Positions 6,519-11,784 of a stretch of DNA of 11,784 nucleotides are shown here, one piece after another. Source of the DNA: Candidatus Methylomirabilota bacterium. GTDB taxonomy: Bacteria > Methylomirabilota > Methylomirabilia > Methylomirabilales > Methylomirabilaceae. How positions within the stretch are numbered: position 1 is the first letter of the stretch; the number at the start of each line of letters is the position of its first letter. The stretch is from contig JACQEV010000012.1 of NCBI GenBank assembly GCA_016200385.1, forward strand, positions 1 through 11,784, written 5' to 3'. Both the position numbers and the translations under genes were made by a program. The notes under the pieces are model-generated. The model did no database searches and was not told where the DNA came from. It saw only the letters and a list, made by a program, of their open reading frames with translations.

Positions 6519-6961
6519 AGCGAAAGTCGGCGCCATCGAAGAAGCGGCCGAGGTCGGCCAAGCCCGATCCTTCGACAAGGCTCAGGCTGCGCACTGAGCC
6601 TGCCGAAGTGACAGGTCCCCTTCGACAGGGCTCAGGGCAGGCTTCGGCGGAGCTCACGGCAGATCCGCTTCGACAACGCTCAGCACAGGCTTCGACGCGG
6701 CTCAGGATAGAGACAGAGATGCCGCTTGATGCCGAGGATGTGGCCTTGGCCTCGCTCGAGGCACAGGTGCGGGCAGAAGAGGCGATGGCGGATGTCGGCC
6801 CTGCGAGGCCGCTTGCGGGGCTCACTGTGCGGCTTCCACGCGCGGTGATCGCGCAACTCCTGGCTGAGGCGGCTGAGCGAAATATCACGCCTTCAAAGCT
6901 CGTGGAGCTGGCCCTCGCGCAGTACCTTCCTTTCAAGAGGGCCCGCCGTCGGACGCGATGA
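6515..6961 (+). CDS. Small basic protein with ribbon-helix-helix-like C-terminus and repeat-derived middle
   Basis: This 148-residue protein starts at ATG 6515, overlapping the ATPase stop as ATGA, with a strong AGGAGGGG at 6502-6509; translational coupling is likely. Residues 1-16 are rich in Lys/Arg/Ser. Residues about 19-66 are encoded by copies of a palindromic repeat and give low-complexity sequence (for example PLRQGSGQAS, PLRQRSAQAS). Residues 71-95 look helical and acidic. Residues 103-138 (LTVRLPRAVIAQLL, ITPSKLVELALAQYL) have the strand-helix-helix pattern of ribbon-helix-helix DNA-binding proteins, followed by a basic tail. It may regulate the ATPase operon or be the antidote-like half of some pair, but no toxin gene is adjacent. 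The open frame upstream of 6515 lies in the ATPase gene and is not part of it. The fold is moderately supported; the function is unknown. Confidence 0.65.
   Translation: MKRKSAPSKKRPRSAKPDPSTRLRLRTEPAEVTGPLRQGSGQASAELTADPLRQRSAQASTRLRIETEMPLDAEDVALASLEAQVRAEEAMADVGPARPLAGLTVRLPRAVIAQLLAEAAERNITPSKLVELALAQYLPFKRARRRTR
6570..6705. repeat. Cluster of CTTCGACA..GCTCAG palindromic repeats inside a coding sequence
   Basis: Copies of CTTCGACAAGGCTCAG-like sequence begin at 6570, 6620, 6668 and 6690 (the last as CTTCGACGCGGCTCAG). The first has its partner arm: 6570-6585 pairs imperfectly with CTGAGCCTGCCGAAG at 6594-6608, forming a hairpin with an 8-nt loop. The second is followed by GGCAGGCTTCGGC, part of the opposite arm. 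Similar TTCGACA..CTCAG elements are dispersed in many environmental bacterial genomes. Here they sit in frame in the 6515-6961 gene. Confidence 0.8.
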
Positions 6962-7018
6962 TGGAGTCAGAGGCATGGATCATTCTCACATCACCTGAGG
7001 CGCTGAGAAGGAGCTCAC

Positions 7019-7489
7019 ATGCACAAAACGAGGCGGATCTTGTGCCCGACTGATTTCTCGCGGCACTCCCGGTATGCGCTCCGCAGAGCCGCCGCCATGG
7101 CCAGGGTCTCTGGAGCGGAGATCATACTTCTGCATGTTCTTTCCCAGACAACCCCCGCCGGGCTCAACGAGAACTCCTATATCCTTGTGAACTGGCGGCA
7201 GTTCATCAAGCTTGAGGAGGAAAAGGCAAGGGCAGCGCTGGAACGAGAAGCCAGGTCGAAGCTCTTGGAGGGCGTGAAGGTCAAGACCATTGTAGGGGCC
7301 GGCTCCCCGTATCGGGAGATCGAGCGGATCGCCTCCAAGATGCACGTTGATCTCATCGTGATCTCGACCCACGGGACGACTGGGCTGCTTCATCTCCTGA
7401 TCGGGAGCGTGGCCGAGCGCGTCGTTCGCCATGCCCCCTGCCCGGTCCTCGTGGTCAAACCGATTCGCATGAAGAAGGCGGCGAGTTGA
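7019..7489 (+). CDS. Universal stress protein, UspA family
   Basis: This is a complete single-domain Usp of 156 residues, normal for the family. It begins with the strand RRILCPTDFS, with Asp12 at the usual nucleotide-binding place. A second strand is ILLHV (36-40). It has GAGSPYREI at 93-101 and DLIVISTHG at 111-119. The ATP-type loop is H-G, nine residues, G-S at 129-130, then VAERVVRHAPCPVLVV. The first glycine of the G-x2-G-x9-G-S/T motif is Ser116, a common variant. Usp proteins bind ATP or AMP and help cells withstand starvation and other stress; the partner here is unknown. AAGGAG at 7008-7013, five bases before the ATG, supports the start. It lies 57 nt after the RHH-like gene and may share its transcript. 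It has the intact version of the motif seen in the 3604-3738 fragment. Confidence 0.93.
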   Translation: MHKTRRILCPTDFSRHSRYALRRAAAMARVSGAEIILLHVLSQTTPAGLNENSYILVNWRQFIKLEEEKARAALEREARSKLLEGVKVKTIVGAGSPYREIERIASKMHVDLIVISTHGTTGLLHLLIGSVAERVVRHAPCPVLVVKPIRMKKAAS

Positions 7490-7516
7490 GGAAGGCGGCA
7501 AGGGGTTCTTGTGGCG

Positions 7517-7541
7517 GCCAGATGGGCCGGAAGCCCATGGC
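7517..7541 (+). other. Hairpin between the stress protein and the first acetyltransferase
   Basis: GCC-AG-ATGGGC (7517-7527) can pair with GCCCATGGC (7533-7541) across a CGGAA loop, a nine-base-pair stem with a two-base bulge, 28 nt after the stress-protein stop. No T-run follows, so a classical terminator call is weak. The rest of the 7490-7587 gap holds an AT-richer patch (ACATATAGG, TAATAT) that could be promoter-like, but I see no matching -35. Confidence 0.3.
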
Positions 7542-7587
7542 AACTCATGCACATATAGGCTGGTAATATCGCGACAGGGGGGCGGCA

Positions 7588-8163
7588 ATGCTTAGACTTT
7601 ATCCGAAAACGGTCAGCCTCAAGGATTGGACCAAGGTCACTCTCTGGCCAATGACCCATCACGATGAGGAACGCCTTTGCGAGTTTTTCTGCCGGATCCC
7701 AGAGGAGGACCGGAAGCTGTTGAAGGAGGACGTGGCGAATCGAGCCGTGATCGCCAACTGGTGCCGACGGATGGACTACAACCGGGTCCTGCCAATCCTG
7801 GCTGAGGCGCATGGGAAGATCGTAGGCGACGCCACCCTGCACCGGAGGCAGTCCGGGTGGCTTCAGCACGTGGGCGAGATTCGAGTAGTCGTCGATCCCG
7901 AGTATCGAAGGAAAGGGCTTGGCAGTCTACTGATCGAGGACCTCATGCTCTTGGCCATGGACGCCAAGCTTGAACGCCTGTTCGTGGAGCTGATCGCCAG
8001 CGAGATCGCGGCTGTGAAGGCGTTCGAACGGGTTGGGTTTGAGCGAGTGGCGCATTTACCGGGTTTCGCTCGCGACCGGAACAATATGTCACAGGACCTG
8101 TTGGTGCTCTCGGCGGATATCTCGACGGCCAACCGTCCCGAGACCTATTTCTTCAGTTTTTGA
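7588..8163 (+). CDS. GNAT-family N-acetyltransferase, first of a tandem pair
   Basis: This protein has 191 residues and a single GNAT domain. Residues 17-22 (VTLWPM) are the first strand, then a long helical part with EEDRKLL. The central strands are RVLPILAE (66-73), GKIVGDATLHRR (76-87) and HVGEIRVVV (94-102). The acetyl-CoA loop is RRKGLG at 107-112, matching R/Q-x-x-G-x-G, followed by the helix LLIEDLMLLA. A C-terminal VKAFERVGFE motif completes the fold. GNAT enzymes transfer an acetyl group from acetyl-CoA to an amine; the substrate (protein lysine or small amine) cannot be told here. In the first 120 residues 66 are identical, without gaps, to the protein at 8290-8853. It differs in its last 35 residues, which end in ETYFFSF. 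AGGGGGG at 7576-7582 precedes the ATG. Confidence 0.9.
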   Translation: MLRLYPKTVSLKDWTKVTLWPMTHHDEERLCEFFCRIPEEDRKLLKEDVANRAVIANWCRRMDYNRVLPILAEAHGKIVGDATLHRRQSGWLQHVGEIRVVVDPEYRRKGLGSLLIEDLMLLAMDAKLERLFVELIASEIAAVKAFERVGFERVAHLPGFARDRNNMSQDLLVLSADISTANRPETYFFSF

Positions 8164-8289
8164 GTCGCCATGTGGAGGTCGCAATGGGATCGCGTGAAGA
8201 GAGAAAGGCGCGAGGCCCTCCGGAGGTCGCGACAAACTAAGGGTGTTGGCGTGGAGGCGGTTTAAGGCGATGCGAAAGGAGGGTGTGCC

Positions 8290-8853
8290 ATGTTAGCCGG
8301 ATATCCAAAGAAGGTGCAGCTTCACACCGGAACAGGCGTCACCATTCGCCCGATGGTCAAGGAGGATGCAGAGAAGCTCTATACCTTCTTCTCCAGAGTG
8401 CCCCGCGAAGATCGTCTCTTTCTGCGTGACGATGTGACCATGCGCGACGTAATCGATGCCTGGGCGAGAGATCTCGATTACGACAGGGTCCTCCCACTCG
8501 TGGCTGAGGTCGGTGGGAACATCGTGGGCGATGCCACCCTGCATCGGCGGAAGTTCGGCTGGACCAGCCACGTTGGAAAGGTGCGGCTCCTCATCGATAA
8601 AGACTATCGGGGTAAGGGCCTCGGCGCACTGATGATCGAGGAGCTGATCAGTGTCGCCAAGAAGGCAGGCCTCGGACTGCTCGTCGCCGAGATCATGGGG
8701 AATCAGGCGGCGGCACTCAGCGCCTTCAAGCGGCTGGGGTTCGAGAAGGAGGCTGTATTCTACAACTATGTGAAAGACCAGGCAGGAGAGGAGCGGAACC
8801 TCGTCGTGATGATGAAGAACCTGCTGATCGAGCCGGCGATGGTTCCTTTCTAG
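8290..8853 (+). CDS. GNAT-family N-acetyltransferase, second of a tandem pair
   Basis: This 187-residue single-domain GNAT is a paralogue of the gene just upstream. It has VTIRPM (17-22), REDRLFLRDDV (39-49), GGNIVGDATLHRR (75-87), HVGKVRLLID (94-103) and the acetyl-CoA motif RGKGLG (107-112) followed by ALMIEELI. A final AALSAFKRLGFEKEA matches the usual alpha4/beta7 region. A very good ribosome site, AAAGGAGGG at 8275-8283, lies six bases before the ATG. The pair probably arose by duplication and then diverged, since their shared blocks still match at most codons but the tails differ. The next-door stress protein suggests a stress or metabolic control setting, possibly protein acetylation, but this is inference. 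It ends with TAG, 18 nt before a strong hairpin. Confidence 0.9.
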   Translation: MLAGYPKKVQLHTGTGVTIRPMVKEDAEKLYTFFSRVPREDRLFLRDDVTMRDVIDAWARDLDYDRVLPLVAEVGGNIVGDATLHRRKFGWTSHVGKVRLLIDKDYRGKGLGALMIEELISVAKKAGLGLLVAEIMGNQAAALSAFKRLGFEKEAVFYNYVKDQAGEERNLVVMMKNLLIEPAMVPF

Positions 8854-8871
8854 TGGCGAAGTATCCTGTGT

Positions 8872-8911
8872 CCGGGGCGATGTGCGAAAACGTTCGCGAC
8901 CATCGCCCCGG
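8872..8911 (+). terminator. Strong stem-loop after the acetyltransferase pair, probable terminator without T-run
   Basis: CCGGGGCGATG (8872-8882) is the exact reverse complement of CATCGCCCCGG (8901-8911), an 11-bp GC-rich stem. Inside it GCGAA (8884-8888) pairs with TTCGC (8893-8897) around AACG, with a small internal loop (T against GAC). It starts 18 nt after the second acetyltransferase stop. A terminator is the simplest reading, but GCCGCACG follows in place of a T-run, so a 3'-end stabiliser, processing site or DNA-level site is also possible. Confidence 0.55.
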
Positions 8912-8939
8912 CCGCACGCGACGCCTTGTGTGACAAGCC

Positions 8940-9116
8940 ATGAAACTGGTTATCAAGCGAAAGCTACCCAAGAGACGGACGCCCCATCGTCCTACGAGGG
9001 CGGAACCCCTGAAGGTCCGCTACGATCGGAAAAAGACCAAGCAGTCGCTTCGGGAGGAGGTGATGGCGGAACGCGAGCAGACGGCAGAGAACGAGGAAGC
9101 TTCAGATCCCGCATGA
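8940..9116 (+). CDS. Possible small basic protein, 58 residues
   Basis: ATG 8940 to TGA 9114-9116 gives 58 residues. The first part is very basic (MKLVIKRKLPKRR), the middle has KVRYDRKKTKQSLREEV, and the end is acidic (EQTAENEEASDPA). A stop lies three codons upstream (8931-8933), so the start can only be here or later. There is no clear ribosome site. The charge pattern is reasonable for a small nucleic-acid-binding or ribosome-associated protein. I do not recognise it. A longer frame over the same bases (8882-9136) is Ser/Gly/Pro-rich and looks like a shadow. It lies between the hairpin and the protease gene. Confidence 0.35.
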   Translation: MKLVIKRKLPKRRTPHRPTRAEPLKVRYDRKKTKQSLREEVMAEREQTAENEEASDPA

Positions 9117-9146
9117 GCAGCATAGAGGAGCCATGATGGTGAGACG

Positions 9147-11581
9147 ATGGTCACTCCGCTGAAACCCGATCAGCTCCGTAAGGTCTGCTTGCCCGAGAGT
9201 CTACCCTTCGATGCGACCGATGAGCTGACACCCCTGGAAGAGATCGTGGCCCAGGGCCGCGCTGTTCAGGCCATTGGCTTCGTGTCGGCATTCGCGGCGC
9301 AGGGTTCAATCTGTTTGTCCTCGGTGCGCCAGGGACAGGCAAGACCACCGCGGTTAAACGCTTCCTGGCCCGGGAGGCATCCAAGCTCCCGACTCCTCCG
9401 GACTGGTGTTACGTGAACAACTTCGCCGACCCCCAGTGCCCGCGCGCGATTCGCCTCCCGCCCGGCCGCGCCCGCATCTTCCAGACGGATTGCGAGCGGC
9501 TTCTGGACGAGCTCAAGGTGGGTGTTCCGAGGGCCTTCGAGTCGGAAGCGTACGAGCAGCATCGTCGCACAATTCTCGAAGAGCTGCAGAAACAGACGAG
9601 CACTGAACTGGAAGGCTTGCAAGGCCGCGCGGAGGCGCTGGGGTTCGGTCTTGTCAAGACGGCCAGCGGGTTCGTGATCGTCCCGATCCTCAGGGGAAAG
9701 CCACTCAAACCTGAAGGCTTCGACGCCCTGGATGAGGAATCCAAGCGGCAGGTCAACCTGAAGAGTGAGGAGGTCCAGAAAGACCTGGCCGCGACGCTTC
9801 GACGAATCCGCGAGCTGGAGCGGGAGGCCAAAAATCGCCTCGACGCGTTCGACCGGGAGGTGGCCACCTCTGCGGTCGATCATCTTATCGAGGATGTGAA
9901 GGAGCGTTACGGAGATCACCGTGAGGTGCAAGCGCACTTCGAGGCGATGCGTGAGGATGTGATCGCCAACGTGGACCTCTTCCGCCGGGGGCAGGAAGGA
10001 GCGCCGGGCCCTGCGGAGCTCGTGGCAATGATGCAACCGGGCCGAGATCCCTTTGACCGGTATCGGGTCAATGTCCTGATCGAACAGGCGCGTGATGGGG
10101 GCGCGCCGGTCGTGGTGGAGTCGCATCCCACATGCCAGAACCTACTAGGGCGGATCGAGCATCAGGTGCATATGGGCGCCCTCTACACGAATTTCATGAT
10201 GGCCAGGGCGGGCGCCTTGCACCAGGCCAATGGGGGGTTTCTCGTCCTGGAGGCCCTGGAGCTGCTGAAGCAATTCTTGGCATGGGACACCCTGAAGCGG
10301 ACGCTCAAGAACCGCCGGATCAAGATCGAAGAGCCCGGAGAGCAGTTCCGCCTGTTCAGCACGGTGACCCTGGAGCCCGAGCCAATTCCCCTGGATGTGA
10401 AGGTGGTCCTTATCGGCAGCCCCTGGCTGTACTACTTGTTGCATGCCTACGAGCCGGAGTTTCGGGAGCTGTTCAAGGTGCAGGTTGAGTTCAGCGAGTA
10501 CGTCGCCAGAACCCCTGAAAATATCCTCGCCTTCGCCCGGCTGCTGGCGACCTGCTGCCGGGAAGAGGGCCTCAGGCCCTTCGAGCGGTCCGCCGTGGCG
10601 AAGCTGGTCGAGCACAGCTCTCGCCTGGTGGAGGACCAGGAGCGGCTGGCCACCACCTTCAGCGATCTCCTCGATGTCGCTCGCGAGGCCAGCTTCTGGG
10701 CCGGGCAGAACGAGCACAACAGGGTGACGGCAGGGGATGTCCAGCGGGCCATCGAGGCCAAGATCCGGCGATCCAACCGACTCGAGGAACGGCTGCAGGA
10801 ACTGATCACGGAGGGGACACTGCTCGTCGATACCGCCGGAGCGGTGGTCGGGCAGGTGAACGGGATCGCCGTCATCCCTCTTGGCGAGTATCATTTCGGC
10901 AAGCCGTCCCGGATCACCGCCCGAACATTCCTTGGACGGGGCGGCATCATCGACGTCGCGCGTGAAGCTCGGATGGGTGGCAAGATCCACAGCAAGGGCG
11001 TCCTGATCCTTTCGGGCTACCTGGGCGGCCGCTACGTGCAGCAGGTCCCCCTCACCCTGTCGGCGAGCATCGCCTTCGAACAGCTCTACGAGGAGGTGGA
11101 AGGGGACAGCGCATCATCGGCAGAGCTGTACGCCATCCTCTCCAGCCTGTCGGGCCTCCCCATCAGCCAGGGGCTCGCGGTCACAGGGTCGGTCAATCAG
11201 CAGGGAGAGGTTCAGGCCATCGGGGCCGTCAACGCCAAGATCGAGGGGTTCTTCGATGTCTGTCGCGCGAGAGGGCTGACGGGCGAGCAGGGGGTTCTGA
11301 TCCCGGCGAGCAACGTCCGGCACCTGATGCTCCGAGAGGATGTCGTGGAGGCGGTCGCTGCGAGGCAATTCCGCGTGTTCCCCATCCATACGATCGACGA
11401 GGGGATCGCCTTGCTGACCGGGTTGGAGGCTGGTGAGCGCGGCCCGGATGGGACCTTTCCGGAAGGAAGCCTGAATGCCCTTGTGCAGGAGCGGTTGCGC
11501 AAGATGGCGGAGCAGGCGCGGGCCTACGGGGTCGAGGGTCGGCTAGCGCCACAGCCGGACCGCGATGACGAGCTGCAATAG
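9147..11581 (+). CDS. LonC/YcbZ-like AAA+ ATP-dependent protease with an apparent one-base frameshift
   Basis: Restoring one base near 9282 gives an 811-residue soluble protease joined from 9147-9281 and 9284-11581. The order is: an N-terminal block (FDATDELTPLEEIVAQGRAV), Walker A GAPGTGKTT (60-68, bases 9323-9349), WCYVNNFADP, a long charged helical insert (about 120-250), and Walker B-like GGFLVLEALELL with Glu369 where Asp is usual. Then comes the rest of the AAA+ module with Arg-rich helices, and the Lon proteolytic domain from about residue 600. By alignment to E. coli Lon S679/K722, the catalytic Ser is 655 (GDSAS, 11108-11110) and Lys is 698 (NAKIEGFF, 11237-11239), 43 residues apart as in Lon. 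There are no membrane segments, unlike archaeal LonB. The family degrades misfolded or regulatory proteins using ATP. Without the correction, translation from 9147 ends at 9416; a GTG at 9413 could start only a product lacking Walker A. Confidence 0.9.
9282..9283 (+). other. Apparent one-base deletion (frameshift) in the Lon-like protease gene
   Basis: The frame from ATG 9147 reads RAVQAIGF to codon 9279-9281, then turns into unrelated sequence. The frame that holds Walker A and the rest can be read back as VGIRGAGFNLFVL from 9284. Only the two bases GT remain between them where a codon is expected; one extra G would give F-G-V-G-I-R. The second frame has no ATG before 9413 and has a stop at 9221-9223. 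I see no slippery heptamer that would suggest programmed shifting. Sequence error or a real deletion are both possible. Confidence 0.8.
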
Positions 11582-11599
11582 AGAAAGAACGTTCCTCGA

Positions 11600-11673
11600 A
11601 GTTCCGAGTTCCAAGTGAAGATCCTTTTCTTATCGGTTCTTCAGCTCCAACTTGGAACCTGGAACCCGGAACT
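11600..11673. repeat. Inverted repeat with tandem GGAAC units between the protease and galT
   Basis: AGTTCCG (11600-11606) and GTTCCAAG (11608-11615) pair with CGGAACT (11667-11673) and CTTGGAAC (11651-11658). The right side has an extra CTGGAACC, so it is three near-identical heptamers in a row (TGGAACC, TGGAACC, CGGAACT at 11653-11673). The loop (11616-11650) is AT-richer, with CTTTTCTTATC. It may act as a transcript end for the protease gene or be a dispersed repeat element. It ends 17 nt before the galT start. Confidence 0.55.
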
Positions 11674-11690
11674 GCGAAGGGTGAGCGCGC

Positions 11691-11784
11691 ATGCCCGAAC
11701 TGAGGCAGGATAAGGCCACCCGAGAGTGGATCGTCATGGCCACTGAGCGGGCCAAGCGTCCGCACGACTTCCGGGTGAAGCGGA
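11691..11784 (+). CDS. galT: Galactose-1-phosphate uridylyltransferase, N-terminal start only
   Basis: The frame from ATG 11691 runs to the window edge, giving 31 residues. MPELRQDKATREWIVMAT and ERAKRPHDF match the well-conserved start of bacterial GalT, in which R-x-D-x-x-T-x-x-W-V is followed by A-x-x-R-x-x-R-P. GalT moves UMP between UDP-glucose and galactose-1-phosphate in the Leloir pathway, in the cytoplasm. The HPH active-site motif lies beyond the edge. AAGGGTGAG at 11677-11685 is a suitable ribosome site. It follows the protease gene by 109 nt with a repeat between, so it may be separately expressed. Confidence 0.85.
   Translation, partial: MPELRQDKATREWIVMATERAKRPHDFRVKR

Noticed and set aside
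5253..6578. 441-residue open frame on the minus strand
   Set aside because: It lies wholly opposite the P-type ATPase and the start of the next gene, which have clear motifs. Its composition (many His, Arg, Asp, Pro) is typical of an antisense shadow in GC-rich DNA.
6570..6705. CRISPR array
   Set aside because: The repeats are imperfect, unevenly spaced (50, 48, 22 nt), palindromic and in a coding frame, with no spacers of equal length and no cas genes.
8164..8289. Gap between acetyltransferases with a 31-codon frame (ATG 8170) and CCTCCGGAGG palindrome within CGCGA..TCGCG
   Set aside because: The frame has no supporting features, and the palindrome leaves no loop and is short enough to be chance in GC-rich DNA.
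8882..9136. 84-residue Ser/Gly/Pro-rich frame
   Set aside because: It begins inside the strong hairpin, has no ribosome site and low-complexity composition; the 8940-9116 frame is the better candidate.
9278..9290. Programmed ribosomal frameshift in the protease gene
   Set aside because: No slippery heptamer or downstream structure is evident, and the shift lies at the N-terminal side of a core ATPase motif, where programmed shifting would serve no clear purpose.

Overview
The window is a GC-rich (roughly 60% by eye), gene-dense bacterial segment with all supported genes on the + strand. Shine-Dalgarno-like sites precede most starts, and TAG and TGA are both used as ordinary stops. Gene content (FeoB with a DtxR/FeoA-type regulator, a P-type cation ATPase, universal stress proteins, a Lon-family protease, GalT) and copies of a CTTCGACA..GCTCAG palindromic repeat would fit an environmental or metagenome-derived bacterium such as NC10/Methylomirabilota. 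That placement is inference only, since no rRNA or marker gene is present.

Layout. 1-183 is the tail of a protein that looks like an ACT domain. After a 227-nt gap comes a tight run: a small exported protein (411-875), a DtxR-family regulator with a C-terminal FeoA-like domain (890-1573), and FeoB (1578-3593), with gaps of 14 and 4 nt. The FeoB-ATPase gap holds a short fragment resembling the end of a universal stress protein (3604-3738). Next is a full-length Na,K-ATPase-like (type IIC) P-type ATPase at 3762-6518, broken by one in-frame TAG at 5196-5198. A small basic protein with a ribbon-helix-helix-like C-terminus (6515-6961) overlaps its end by ATGA and carries repeat-derived coding sequence.

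The second half has an intact universal stress protein (7019-7489), two tandem paralogous GNAT acetyltransferases (7588-8163 and 8290-8853), a strong hairpin (8872-8911), a possible 58-residue basic protein (8940-9116), and a LonC/YcbZ-like ATP-dependent protease (9147-11581). The protease has an apparent one-base deletion at about 9282, just before its Walker A motif. The window ends in the first 31 codons of galT (11691-11784), preceded by an inverted repeat.

Taken together the genes suggest ferrous iron uptake and its control, monovalent cation transport, and stress or protein-quality functions. I see no phage, CRISPR, transposase, toxin-antitoxin or defence system. The points most worth a second look are the two single-base lesions in otherwise complete large genes, the loss of primary metal ligands in the DtxR-like regulator, the Na,K-ATPase-like pump without a beta subunit, and the palindromic repeats inside a coding sequence.
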